From Ruminococcaceae bacterium UBA5406 (lineage in GTDB: Bacteria; Bacillota; Clostridia; Oscillospirales; Acutalibacteraceae), in assembly GCA_002407675.1 (NCBI GenBank), contig DHNW01000011.1, positions 1 through 23,373 on the forward strand: a stretch of 23,373 nt of DNA, in the 5' to 3' direction. A program made the translations under genes and the position numbers. The notes beneath the pieces were generated by a model, which saw only the letters and a list, made by a program, of their open reading frames with translations, was not told where the DNA came from and did not search any database. How positions within the stretch are numbered: position 1 is the first letter of the stretch; each line of letters opens with the position of its first letter. This document shows positions 8,106-15,275 of the stretch, piece after piece.

Positions 8106-8429
8106 ATGAAACTCGTAATGGCGGTAGTGAACAATGACGACAGCGGAATGGTGTCCGCGGCGCTGACGAAGGACGGTTTTGCCGTCACGAAGCTGGCAAC
8201 AACGGGTGGCTTCCTGAAATCGGGGAATACTACGTTTATCGTCGGGACGGACGACGATAAAGTCGATCGGGTGATTGATATTATTTCCAAGCAGAGCCGC
8301 CGCCGCACACAGCTTGTGCCGAATACGGCAGCCATGGATATGGGCATGTATTCTGCTTATCCGGTGGAAGTTTCTGTCGGCGGTTCCACTGTGTTTGTCC
8401 TAAATGTGGAGCGGTTTGAAAAAGTATGA
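8106..8429 (+). CDS. darA: Cyclic-di-AMP receptor DarA/PstA (YaaQ), PII-like
   Basis: A 107-aa PII-like protein that binds cyclic di-AMP as a trimer in the cytoplasm. The start MKLVMAVVNNDDSGMVSAAL, the ATTGGFLKSGNTTF segment (35-48, forming much of the nucleotide site) and the C-terminal GGSTVFVLNVERFEKV strand match the family over its full length. GGGAGGG precedes the ATG. Its stop overlaps the start of holB by 4 nt (ATGA), so the two are translationally coupled, as in Bacillus and Clostridium, although yaaR is not between them here. The downstream target of DarA is unknown in general. Confidence 0.94.
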   Translation: MKLVMAVVNNDDSGMVSAALTKDGFAVTKLATTGGFLKSGNTTFIVGTDDDKVDRVIDIISKQSRRRTQLVPNTAAMDMGMYSAYPVEVSVGGSTVFVLNVERFEKV

Positions 8430-9292
8430 CACCGGAACAGAACGGGGTACGGGAAAACCGCAGTGCGTGGGCAGGACTTTCCCAAATTTTTGCGGGGGAT
8501 AGGCCTCCCCACGCGGTGATTCTGGAAGGTGAACCGGGCGGGACGGGTTCTTTGGCAGCACGGCTGGCACAGGCGTCGGTCTGCCTTGCTGCGGAAGGAA
8601 AACCCTGCGGAAGCTGCCCGGGCTGCATTAAGGCGAAGGCGGGTTCCCACCCGGATATCCTGACACTGGATGGAAATGCAAACCCGCGGGTGTTTCCCGT
8701 GGATACGGTTCGGAAAATCCGCTCTGATGCGTATGAAAAGCCTAACGAAGCGCCGCGCAGGGTATTTGTCCTGCTTGGGGTGCAGAATATGTCTGAAATT
8801 TCGCAGAATGCACTGCTTAAAATTCTGGAAGAACCTCCGGAAAATGTCCTTTTTATTCTTACGACGACCAGTGCCGCCCAATTGCTGCCAACGGTGCGTT
8901 CCCGCGCCCAGCTGTTCCCGGTGGAAGGGGAAAGCCTTCCGGAGGACTGGACGCTTGCCGAAACAATCGCAAAGGCCGTTGTGGCTACCCGCGAAGCGGA
9001 GCTGATTTTTCAGGCAGCAGACCTTATCCAGAATCGGGATGGGATGCGCGGCGTACTGGAGCAGCTGTCCCTGATTTTTCGGGATGCGGTCGCCCTGCGT
9101 TCCGGTGCCGGGGGCTGCCGTTCCGCAGGCCGGGGAGCCGCTTCCCTTCTGGGGGATACGCTGACGCGGCAGAACTTGATGCGGATGCTGGAGGCAACGG
9201 AAAAGGCGAGGCAGGCGCTGGAACAGAACGCAAACACCGCTTTGCTGGTTACCGCCTACTGCGCGGCTCTGCGCTCGGCGGCGGGCCGGTGA
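8426..9292 (+). CDS. holB: DNA polymerase III subunit delta' (clamp loader)
   Basis: A 288-aa AAA+ clamp-loader subunit that helps load the beta clamp on DNA. The order is a P-loop region (about 36-50), a zinc-finger-like Cys cluster (CLAAEGKPCGSCPGC, about 52-66), FPVDTVRKIR, the Walker B-equivalent VFVLLGVQNM followed by ALLKILEEPP (diagnostic for holB/dnaX relatives), and TVRSRAQ in place of the SRC motif. The P-loop reads GEPGGTGS, without the Lys of GxxGxGKT, so it probably does not hydrolyse ATP, which is usual for delta' in several lineages. It overlaps darA by 4 nt and ricT follows after 18 nt. Confidence 0.93.
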   Translation: MTPEQNGVRENRSAWAGLSQIFAGDRPPHAVILEGEPGGTGSLAARLAQASVCLAAEGKPCGSCPGCIKAKAGSHPDILTLDGNANPRVFPVDTVRKIRSDAYEKPNEAPRRVFVLLGVQNMSEISQNALLKILEEPPENVLFILTTTSAAQLLPTVRSRAQLFPVEGESLPEDWTLAETIAKAVVATREAELIFQAADLIQNRDGMRGVLEQLSLIFRDAVALRSGAGGCRSAGRGAASLLGDTLTRQNLMRMLEATEKARQALEQNANTALLVTAYCAALRSAAGR

Positions 9293-9310
9293 AGAAACCG
9301 GGAGGAAAGT

Positions 9311-10180
9311 ATGGCAGAAGTCATTGGGGTCCGTTTTAAAAATGTGGGGAAAGTCTATTATTTTGACCCGGACGGAAACCTCCTGAAGAAGGGGGATCAG
9401 GTCATAGTGGAAACGGCACGCGGCGTAGAGTGCGGCGAAATTGCCATGGAGAACCGTCAGGTGCATGACGAAGATCTCGTTCAGCCTCTGAAAAAACTAA
9501 TCCGCGTCGCTACCCCCGAGGATTTGAAAAAACTGGAAGAAAATCATAAAAAAGAGAAAAATGCTTTTCACATATGCCTTCAGAAAATTGCTGCCCATAA
9601 ACTGGAGATGAAACTGGTTGATGTGGAATACACGTTCGATAATTCCAAGATCCTGTTTTATTTTACAGCAGACGGCCGCGTCGATTTCCGTGAACTGGTC
9701 AAAGACCTGGCGTCGGTTTTCCGCACCCGGATCGAACTGAGGCAGATTGGTGTACGCGACGAAGCCAAAATGATGGGAGGAATCGGCGTCTGCGGAAGGC
9801 CGTTCTGCTGTTCTACTTTTTTGGGCGGGTTTCAGCCGGTTTCTATCAAGATGGCAAAGGAACAAGGGCTTTCTCTCAACCCGGTCAAAATTTCCGGCAT
9901 CTGCGGCCGGCTGATGTGCTGCCTGAAGTATGAACAGGAGAACTATGCCCAGATGCAGCGCCTGATGCCGGACGTTAATTCCGTGGTGATGACGCCGCAG
10001 GGCCGGGGGACGATTACGGCCCGTAATCTGCTGACAGGGGCGGTGTCTGTGCGGTTGGATTCCGAACCGGAGATTACCCCCAGCGAGTTTGGCTACAGGG
10101 AAATCAAGGTGCTGAAAAGCACCCGCACGGGTTCCCCGCAGGGAAAAGCACCCGAGCCGGCGGGATCCGGCAATGGATAA
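9311..10180 (+). CDS. ricT: RicT (YaaT), PSP1-domain regulator of RNA processing
   Basis: A 289-aa PSP1-domain protein. In B. subtilis RicT works with RicA and RicF as an Fe-S-containing complex that speeds RNase Y processing and the Spo0A phosphorelay. The family signature is seen in the two Cys clusters: CGRPFCC (C161, C166, C167) and CGRLMCC (C198, C203, C204). The early part, with VGVRFK-like and GDQVIVETARGVECGEI (28-44), is typical. GGGAGG lies 6 nt before the ATG. The C-terminal tail after about residue 270 is a variable Pro/Gly-rich stretch. No ricA or ricF is in this window. Confidence 0.94.
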   Translation: MAEVIGVRFKNVGKVYYFDPDGNLLKKGDQVIVETARGVECGEIAMENRQVHDEDLVQPLKKLIRVATPEDLKKLEENHKKEKNAFHICLQKIAAHKLEMKLVDVEYTFDNSKILFYFTADGRVDFRELVKDLASVFRTRIELRQIGVRDEAKMMGGIGVCGRPFCCSTFLGGFQPVSIKMAKEQGLSLNPVKISGICGRLMCCLKYEQENYAQMQRLMPDVNSVVMTPQGRGTITARNLLTGAVSVRLDSEPEITPSEFGYREIKVLKSTRTGSPQGKAPEPAGSGNG

Positions 10181-10187
10181 AAACCTG

Positions 10188-10215
10188 TTGCATTTTTTGA
10201 GTTTTATGCTACAAT
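10188..10215 (+). promoter_or_regulatory. Promoter of the ferredoxin gene
   Basis: TTGCAT (10188-10193), a 16-nt spacer and TACAAT (10210-10215) with an extended -10 TG. It starts 8 nt after the ricT stop and gives the ferredoxin its own transcription start. Confidence 0.6.
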
Positions 10216-10260
10216 AAATGATGTTACTAAAAAGGTAAATTATGTTTGGAGGTGTATCTC

Positions 10261-10434
10261 ATGGCATATGCAATTAGTGACGACTGCATTTCTTGCGGTG
10301 CCTGTGCAGCCGAATGTCCGGTTGAGGCCATTTCGGAAGGGGACGGAAAGTTCGAAATCGATCCCGACAAATGCACGGAGTGCGGCAGTTGCGCCCAGGT
10401 TTGCCCGGTAGGCGCACCGAAAAAGGCGGACTGA
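10261..10434 (+). CDS. 2[4Fe-4S] bacterial-type ferredoxin
   Basis: A 57-aa clostridial-type ferredoxin, a soluble low-potential electron carrier. The two cluster motifs are complete: C9, C12, C15, C19-P, then C38, C41, C44, C48-P. GGAGGTG at 10248-10254 lies 6 nt before the ATG at 10261; an in-frame TTG at 10246 overlaps this SD and is rejected. It has its own promoter and terminator, so it is a self-contained unit placed between ricT and trmN6. Which oxidoreductases it serves cannot be told from the window. Confidence 0.95.
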   Translation: MAYAISDDCISCGACAAECPVEAISEGDGKFEIDPDKCTECGSCAQVCPVGAPKKAD

Positions 10435-10447
10435 TTCTTTTGGAAAC

Positions 10448-10482
10448 AAAAAGCGGAGCGCTTGGGCGCCCCGCTTTTTTTC
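10448..10482 (+). terminator. Terminator after the ferredoxin gene
   Basis: AAAAAGCGGAGCGC (10448-10461) pairs with GCGCCCCGCTTTTT (10466-10479) around a TTGG loop with one A-C mismatch, followed by more T. It starts 13 nt after the ferredoxin stop and ends about 40 nt before trmN6. Confidence 0.85.
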
Positions 10483-10520
10483 TGGAGTCCGCAGGTTCTG
10501 TGCGAAAAAGGATGGAAGAA

Positions 10521-11255
10521 ATGGAAGAAAAATCAGAGCCCCTTTCGCCTGGCATTTCGGTTTTGGTAGGCAGCAACTATACGTTCAGCACGGATACGAT
10601 TCTTCTGGCGTGGTTTTCCATGCCAAAGAAAGGGGAAGTCTGCGCCGATTTCGGCACCGGCTGCGGTGCAATTCCCTTCCTGTGGTACGCGCGGTCGCAA
10701 CTTTCGCTTGCCTATGCGGTCGAAATACAGCCGGAAGCGTGTGAAATGGTACGCCGCTCTGTCCGCCGGAACGGCCTGGAGGATAAAATCAGGGTTGTTC
10801 CGTGCGATATCCGGCGCCTGCGGCAGGAAAAAGCCCTGCCGTACGGCCTGGATTTAATAGCCTGCAACCCGCCTTACAATCCGCTGGGTGAGGGGATCCC
10901 CAGCCGTTCGGAAAAGGCCCGGAAAGCCCGGCACGAAACGGCATGTACTTTTTCAGACGTGGCGGATGCCGCTGCCGCTTTTCTGCGCTGGGGGGGCCGT
11001 TTCTGCTGCTGTATGCGTCCCGCGCGGCTTTGCGATACGGTCCTGGCTCTGCGAAGGGCCGGGCTTGAGCCAAAGCGGCTTCGCTTTGTGCAGCAGCGGG
11101 AGGGTTCGTCTCCGTTCCTTTTTCTGCTTCAGGCAGTTCGGGGCGGAAAACCCGGCCTTTCTGTTGAACCTGTTCTTATGGTTGAAAACGGGGACGGCGG
11201 ACTGTCGGAGGAAATGAACGCCGCCTACGGCGGATGGGGAAAGGAGAAAAAATGA
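10521..11255 (+). CDS. trmN6: TrmN6-like tRNA (adenine-N6) methyltransferase (YabB)
   Basis: A 244-aa class I SAM methyltransferase. The E. coli relative methylates A37 of tRNA1(Val); the Firmicutes relative is YabB. DFGTGCG (43-49) is the SAM-binding motif I, and NPPY (116-119), in DLIACNPPYNPLG, is the N6-adenine catalytic motif. The N-terminus before motif I (GSNYTFSTDTILLAWF) fits the family. The frame is open much further upstream, but that part overlaps the ferredoxin gene and its terminator, so translation must start later. ATG at 10521 has AAAGGA 8 nt upstream; ATG at 10512 is the alternative. The stop overlaps the rsmI start by 4 nt. The exact tRNA target is inferred. Confidence 0.88.
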   Translation: MEEKSEPLSPGISVLVGSNYTFSTDTILLAWFSMPKKGEVCADFGTGCGAIPFLWYARSQLSLAYAVEIQPEACEMVRRSVRRNGLEDKIRVVPCDIRRLRQEKALPYGLDLIACNPPYNPLGEGIPSRSEKARKARHETACTFSDVADAAAAFLRWGGRFCCCMRPARLCDTVLALRRAGLEPKRLRFVQQREGSSPFLFLLQAVRGGKPGLSVEPVLMVENGDGGLSEEMNAAYGGWGKEKK

Positions 11256-12085
11256 GCGGAAAACTGATCGTGGTCGGAACACCCATCGGCAACCTCTCGG
11301 ATTTTTCCCCGCGTGCCGAAGAAGCGCTGCGGGAAGCCGATTTCATTGCCGCCGAAGACACGCGCGTCACTAGAAAACTAATGGCGCATTTTGAAATTCA
11401 CAAACCGCTTATCAGTTACTTTGAACACAATAAGTATGAGCGGGGGAAAGTCCTGTGCAGCAGGATGCAGGGCGGCGAGACGTGTGCGTTGGTTTCCGAT
11501 GCCGGAATGCCGGCTATTTCCGATCCGGGGGAACTGCTGGTGGCCCAGTGCGCCGAACAAGGCATTCCGGTCACTGTGGTGCCGGGACCGAGCGCCGTTG
11601 TGTCTGCACTGGCGGTTTCCGGTTTGCCAACGGGGCGCTTTACGTTTGAAGGGTTTCTCAGCGTCAACAAAAAAAGCCGCCGCGAACATCTCACGGGGCT
11701 GAAAAACGAAGAGCGTACCATGGTATTTTATGAGGCGCCCCATAAGCTGGCTGGAACACTCCGCGATTTGCTCGACGCGCTGGGCGACCGCCGGGTTGCC
11801 CTGGTTCGGGAACTGACAAAAATCCACGAGGAAGTGATCCGCACCACGCTTTCGGATGCGGCGGCGCGCTACGCAGACGGCGGCGCAAAAGGGGAATTTG
11901 TTTTGGTGGTAGAAGGCGCAAAGCAGGCCGTCCCGAAACCGAAACCGGCGCAGGACGCCATGCTTTTGGCGCGCGGCTATCTTGCACAGGGGATGTCTGC
12001 TCCGGAAGCGGCCAAACGGGCGGCGGCAGAAACCGGCCGCAGAAAGAACGAAATCTACCGCGGACTCGTGCGGGAAAAGGAATAA
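11252..12085 (+). CDS. rsmI: 16S rRNA 2'-O-methyltransferase RsmI (C1402)
   Basis: A 277-aa SAM-dependent tetrapyrrole-methylase-fold enzyme that methylates the ribose of C1402 in the decoding centre of 16S rRNA. Clear signatures are GKLIVVGTPIGNLSDFSPRA at the N-terminus, AAEDTRVTRKLM, SDAGMPAISDPG, VVPGPSAVVSAL and YEAPHKL. The C-terminal domain (about 225-277) ends in the usual helix bundle with TGRRKNEIYRGL. AAAGGAG lies 5 nt before the ATG, and the start overlaps the trmN6 stop. It ends 1 nt before the stop of the convergent padR gene, and no terminator is visible between them. Confidence 0.95.
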   Translation: MSGKLIVVGTPIGNLSDFSPRAEEALREADFIAAEDTRVTRKLMAHFEIHKPLISYFEHNKYERGKVLCSRMQGGETCALVSDAGMPAISDPGELLVAQCAEQGIPVTVVPGPSAVVSALAVSGLPTGRFTFEGFLSVNKKSRREHLTGLKNEERTMVFYEAPHKLAGTLRDLLDALGDRRVALVRELTKIHEEVIRTTLSDAAARYADGGAKGEFVLVVEGAKQAVPKPKPAQDAMLLARGYLAQGMSAPEAAKRAAAETGRRKNEIYRGLVREKE

Positions 12086-12086
12086 C

Positions 12087-12401
12087 TCATTCCGGTATGC
12101 CAAGCTGGGCTGCCGCATTCCGCAGAAGATGCCATTCTCGGATTGAGTTCCGGAGTGCCGCCTGCCCTTTTTCGGTAATCCTGTAATATTTTCGCGGCGG
12201 TCCGCCGGAAACACTGCCTTTGCGGCTTTCGGTTTTCCCGTCGGCATTCAGCCGGCGCAGCACTCCGTACACGGTGCTGCGGTCGATTTCCGGGAAAAGT
12301 CCGCCAATGGTTTTGAGAAGTTCATAGCCGTAAACTTCTCTTTTTGAAATTTCAAACAGGACGCACATTTCCAGTACGCCCTTTTTCATCTGACCGTCCA
12401 T
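12087..12401 (-). CDS. PadR-family transcriptional regulator
   Basis: A 104-aa winged-helix protein. KREVYGYELLKTI, then DRSTVYGVLRRLNADG and the wing with PRKYYRITEKGQAALR, is the standard PadR pattern, followed by a short C-terminal helix. ATG at 12401 has GGAGG (12409-12413) 7 nt upstream; the upstream in-frame extension lies inside the overlapping DUF1700 gene and is not needed. The first 50 nt overlap the end of DUF1700. PadR proteins next to HAAS/DUF1700 genes usually repress their own operon, so the palindrome in the promoter at 13279-13307 is a candidate operator. Confidence 0.88.
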   Translation of the reverse strand: MDGQMKKGVLEMCVLFEISKREVYGYELLKTIGGLFPEIDRSTVYGVLRRLNADGKTESRKGSVSGGPPRKYYRITEKGQAALRNSIREWHLLRNAAAQLGIPE

Positions 12402-13245
12402 GGGTTTTCCTCCGTGACGCTGAGATTTTTTGCAGAAGCAGAAGAAGGATCGCCGCCGCAAAGCTGGGCAGAACGGCGTACAGGATACTGGAGGCGAGGA
12501 CGGCTGATCCATTGTAGGTATTGAAATCGATATTGGAAAGCGCGCCGGTCAGATTCAGGAACAGCGTAAAAACGGCCGTGTCTGAGAAAAACATCCACCG
12601 CGCTTTCGGGTGGCCATGTGCGGCGTACAGGAAAAACAGCACTTCTGAGACGCTGGCCAGAAGCAGAGATGCGGCAATTCCCCACGGTGCAAAAACGTAC
12701 AGAAATCGGCAGAAAGTGCTGCCGCCCTGTGTAACCTCATCGGCGATGCGGACGAGATGAACAATCTCATAGCAAATAACAGCCGCAGCGGCAGCCATAA
12801 GCACAAAAAAGGCTGCCTGCACGCGGGGGACATGGCGGTATCCGGCGTGAGCGGGCACCCCAATCGCCATACGGAGCGAGAAAACAGCCTGTATTAAGAG
12901 CGGGAACAGCAGGGCGGGCAAAAATTCCACCGGGCCGCCGTTCTGGAGAACCGGCTTTTCCCACGCGGCAAACGCTGCGGCCGCTAGGACGGTCAGGGCA
13001 GCGCAGGTTATATCGGCAAAGCGCATTCCCCTCCGCTTTGCCGGCGTCTCATTCCGGTCGGTCAGCTCCCGGGCTGCCTGTTCCGGCGGACCAAATTCCC
13101 GGCAAAGCCTTTCTTCGCTTTTTCCTTCGGCAGTTCCTGAATCAAAAAATTCCGAATAATCCGAAAGAATATCTTTGACTTGATTTTCCGTACAGGTTTT
13201 CCGGAGTTCTCCGGCAAGTTTTTTCAGGTAAGTTTTCCGATCCAT
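12352..13245 (-). CDS. HAAS/DUF1700 domain membrane protein
   Basis: A protein of 297 aa. The N-terminal part (about 1-60), MDRKTYLKKLAGELRK through LSDYSEFFDSG and EFGPPEQAARELT, is the HAAS/DUF1700 helical domain. After a basic junction (RRGMRF) there are about six membrane helices and a basic, polar tail. The role of these proteins is not settled; they are partners of PadR regulators and probably sense or act in the membrane. Start: GGGGAG lies 9 nt before the ATG at 13245, while the ATG at 13251 is too close to it. The last 50 nt encode the start of PadR in another frame, so the hydrophilic C-terminal tail is shaped by overlap. Confidence 0.85.
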   Translation of the reverse strand: MDRKTYLKKLAGELRKTCTENQVKDILSDYSEFFDSGTAEGKSEERLCREFGPPEQAARELTDRNETPAKRRGMRFADITCAALTVLAAAAFAAWEKPVLQNGGPVEFLPALLFPLLIQAVFSLRMAIGVPAHAGYRHVPRVQAAFFVLMAAAAAVICYEIVHLVRIADEVTQGGSTFCRFLYVFAPWGIAASLLLASVSEVLFFLYAAHGHPKARWMFFSDTAVFTLFLNLTGALSNIDFNTYNGSAVLASSILYAVLPSFAAAILLLLLQKISASRRKTHGRSDEKGRTGNVRPV

Positions 13246-13278
13246 TTTCATTTTCTCCCCTTTACCCGTTTGAAAATC

Positions 13279-13307
13279 ATCATACATCACTAGTGTGCAA
13301 TAGTCAA
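13279..13307 (-). promoter_or_regulatory. Promoter of DUF1700-padR with palindromic spacer
   Basis: On the minus strand TTGACT (13302-13307), a 17-nt spacer and TATGAT (13279-13284). The spacer contains a perfect 8-bp palindrome CACTAGTG (13288-13295), well placed for a repressor that blocks polymerase. PadR from the same operon is the likely ligand by family precedent. Confidence 0.7.
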
Positions 13308-13358
13308 TAGATTCCCTGACATCTTCAATATTTTTCCGAAGCGAAAAATTTTCAAAAC

Positions 13359-13395
13359 AAAAAAGGACCGTCTCGTAGCGGAGATGATCCTTTTT
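13359..13395 (-). terminator. Terminator, minus strand, between small ORF and DUF1700
   Basis: The minus strand reads AAAAAGGA, an imperfect inner stem (ATCTC / GAGAC with a G-T pair), then TCCTTTTTTGTTTTG. This is a good intrinsic terminator for transcripts from the 13592-13786 gene, and it isolates the DUF1700 promoter. The rest of 13308-13591 holds one more inverted repeat (13549-13581) and nothing I can call a gene. Confidence 0.65.
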
Positions 13396-13548
13396 ACAAT
13401 AGAAAAATGAAAAGGGAGGATTAAAAACAATCTTGTAATCAAATTACTTCTGAACCAATATCATTTTACCGCCGGAATGTGACCGCGGAGTGAAGCCGGT
13501 TTGAAAAGATTAAGAATAAAATATTACGAATTTAAAAACAGACAGAGA

Positions 13549-13581
13549 TTTCCGCTTCCGGGCGGAACGCGAAAGCGGAAA
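13549..13581. repeat. Inverted repeat downstream of the 64-aa gene
   Basis: TTTCCGCTT (13549-13557) and AAGCGGAAA (13573-13581) are perfect inverted arms around a 15-nt loop, starting just past the minus-strand stop at 13592. There is no immediate T run, so it is a transcript-end hairpin or weak terminator at best. Confidence 0.45.
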
Positions 13582-13591
13582 TCAAAAATAC

Positions 13592-13786
13592 CTATTCTTT
13601 CATTTTCAGTTCTTCCAATTCTTTGTGGAGTTTTATTTCGGAATCTCCGCCCTGATGGAGCAAAACCTGCTGGATTTCCTCCGGAAGTGAAAGCAGTTCT
13701 TCTTCATCTTTTGAATTAATGGCAAAAGGCAGGCCGAAATTTCCAAACCCGTAAATGGAATAATTCTCTGTGCTTGTATCCTGCAT
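13592..13786 (-). CDS. Small acidic protein of unknown function (64 aa)
   Basis: I do not recognise it. The first 22 residues are aromatic and glycine rich (YSIYGFGNFGLPFAI). The rest is strongly charged and Leu-rich (DEEELLSLPEEIQQVLLHQG, then a Lys/Glu helix), probably an amphipathic helix. It has no Cys, signal peptide or membrane segment. The ATG at 13786 has a very good SD, GGGGGTG, 7 nt upstream, and two hairpins follow the stop. It is read divergently from potABCD. Confidence 0.6.
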   Translation of the reverse strand: MQDTSTENYSIYGFGNFGLPFAINSKDEEELLSLPEEIQQVLLHQGGDSEIKLHKELEELKMKE

Positions 13787-13816
13787 GGTTAATCACCCCC
13801 GAAAATAGTTTTTCCC

Positions 13817-13830
13817 GAAACCCGGGTTTC
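13817..13830. promoter_or_regulatory. 14-bp perfect palindrome, candidate operator
   Basis: GAAACCCGGGTTTC has perfect two-fold symmetry and no loop, which suits a dimeric regulator better than an RNA hairpin. It lies 31 nt upstream of the 64-aa gene's ATG and about 127 nt upstream of the pot promoter -35. No protein that would bind it is evident. Confidence 0.4.
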
Positions 13831-13956
13831 AAACTGGAATGATCCGGTTTTGGCGGTGAAAAACAAAGCATGCGAGAGGAATCCAGCGGGATTCTGATCA
13901 ATATAGGCTATAAATTGGAAATTTTATAGGAATCTGCGGAAAATTTGAAAAAATAA

Positions 13957-13985
13957 TTGACAAAGAGAGGCGATAACTTTATTAT
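13957..13985 (+). promoter_or_regulatory. Promoter of potABCD
   Basis: A consensus TTGACA (13957-13962), a 17-nt spacer and TATTAT (13980-13985). The leader to the potA ATG is about 140 nt, with several GC-rich partial inverted repeats (for example GCCGG / CCGG around 14093-14109) but no riboswitch I recognise. The rest of 13787-14134 holds a small hairpin GAATCC-agcg-GGATTC (13879-13894). Confidence 0.75.
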
Positions 13986-14134
13986 TTGATAGGTTGCGTT
14001 TCTTGATTTAGACGGCCGGGAGACTTCCTGCGGCAGAGAAACCTGCTGCTGCGCCAAAGAAAACACCGGGATCCCTCTTTTTAAAAGGGCTGCCGGCAGA
14101 ATGGCCGGTACGGCGTTTTAACAAAAGGGGATGC

Positions 14135-15271
14135 ATGCATTTGGAAAACGAACCAATTATTTCGCTGCGGAATATCTCGGTTTCATTTGACGGGGAAACA
14201 GTTCTGAAAAATTTTAATCTTGACCTGAAGAACGGCGAATTTGTTACTCTGCTGGGTCCTTCCGGGTGCGGTAAGACTACGACCCTGCGGATTATCGGAG
14301 GATTTGTAAAACCGGATACGGGCGATGTCTTTTTTAATGGCCGGAAAATCAACAGCCTTCCCCCGTATCGGCGGGAAGTCAATACCATTTTTCAAAAATA
14401 TGCCCTGTTTCCGCACCTGAACGTTTACGACAACGTGGCGTTCGGGATGCGCGTCCACGGGAAGAGCGAAAAGCAGATCCGGGCAAAAGTCGGCGAAATG
14501 CTGAATATGGTGAACCTGAACGGCTTTGAACACCGGAACGTGAATCTGCTTTCCGGCGGGCAGCAGCAGCGTGTTGCCATTGCCCGCGCGCTTGCAAATG
14601 AGCCGAAAGTCCTGCTGCTGGACGAACCCCTCGGCGCGCTGGACCTTAAATTGCGAAAGGATATGCAGGCTGAACTGAAAAAAATCCAGAAGCAGACCGG
14701 CATCACCTTTCTTTTTGTTACGCACGATCAGGAGGAAGCACTTTCCATGTCCGACGAAGTCGTGGTGATGGATAAGGGCGCCATCCAGCAGATCGGGACT
14801 CCGCTGGATATCTACAATGAACCGAAAAATGCCTTTGTGGCGGATTTTATCGGAGAGAGCAATATCCTCGACGGCGTCATGCGTGAAGATTATCTGGTTG
14901 AATTTTCCGGAAGACCGTTCCGCTGCGTGGATAAAGGCTTCCGCCCGGATGAACCGGTTGACGTAGTGATCCGACCGGAGGATATCGACATCGTTTCCCC
15001 CGACGGGGAACATCTGACAGGGACTGTGCAGACAGTGAATTTCAAAGGCGTTTTTTACGAAATCATTGCAGACGTGCAGGGATTCAAGTGGATGATTCAG
15101 ACAACGGACTGCAGGCAGCCGGGAGCGGAAATCGGCCTGTCGATCCGACCGGACGAGATCCATATTATGCATAAATCAGAATATTCCGGAATGTTTGGCG
15201 ACTACACGACCTTCAGCGATGAAATGGACGAAGATATCCGAACGCAGCCGGAATCGGAGGAGGAGGGATGA
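14135..15271 (+). CDS. potA: Spermidine/putrescine ABC transporter ATP-binding protein
   Basis: The 378-aa ATPase of the polyamine importer. Walker A GPSGCGKTT is at 41-49, the Q-loop near FQKYALFPH (86-94), the signature LSGGQQQR at 139-146, Walker B LLLDEP at 160-165 and the switch His H197 in THDQEE. The region after about 240 is the TOBE-type regulatory domain, and GESNILDG at its start is typical of PotA. The ATG at 14135 has AAAAGGGG only 4 nt upstream; TTG at 14141 would have better spacing and cannot be excluded. potB begins 4 nt after the stop. There is no regulator gene between the promoter and potA. Confidence 0.95.
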   Translation: MHLENEPIISLRNISVSFDGETVLKNFNLDLKNGEFVTLLGPSGCGKTTTLRIIGGFVKPDTGDVFFNGRKINSLPPYRREVNTIFQKYALFPHLNVYDNVAFGMRVHGKSEKQIRAKVGEMLNMVNLNGFEHRNVNLLSGGQQQRVAIARALANEPKVLLLDEPLGALDLKLRKDMQAELKKIQKQTGITFLFVTHDQEEALSMSDEVVVMDKGAIQQIGTPLDIYNEPKNAFVADFIGESNILDGVMREDYLVEFSGRPFRCVDKGFRPDEPVDVVIRPEDIDIVSPDGEHLTGTVQTVNFKGVFYEIIADVQGFKWMIQTTDCRQPGAEIGLSIRPDEIHIMHKSEYSGMFGDYTTFSDEMDEDIRTQPESEEEG

Positions 15272-15275
15272 CACC

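Noticed and set aside
8426..9292. Loss of the P-loop Lys in HolB as an anomaly
   Set aside because: A degenerate nucleotide site is a known trait of delta' subunits, so it is noted in the gene entry but is not a finding.
8357..9466. Long minus-strand frame (369 codons) opposite holB
   Set aside because: It covers darA, holB and the start of ricT on the other strand; its composition (Arg, Cys, His, Pro-rich) is that of a shadow frame.
11378..12247. Minus-strand frame opposite rsmI
   Set aside because: rsmI and padR account for both strands here; the frame mixes antisense of both.
13501..13719. Plus-strand 72-codon frame opposite the 64-aa gene
   Set aside because: Begins at TTG with no SD, and overlaps the better supported minus-strand small gene.
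13986..14134. Possible riboswitch in the potA leader
   Set aside because: The leader has several GC-rich partial repeats but no conserved core of a riboswitch class I know; left as an undescribed leader.
14183..15172. Long minus-strand frame opposite potA
   Set aside because: Antisense of a well-conserved ATPase, without an SD or recognisable domain.
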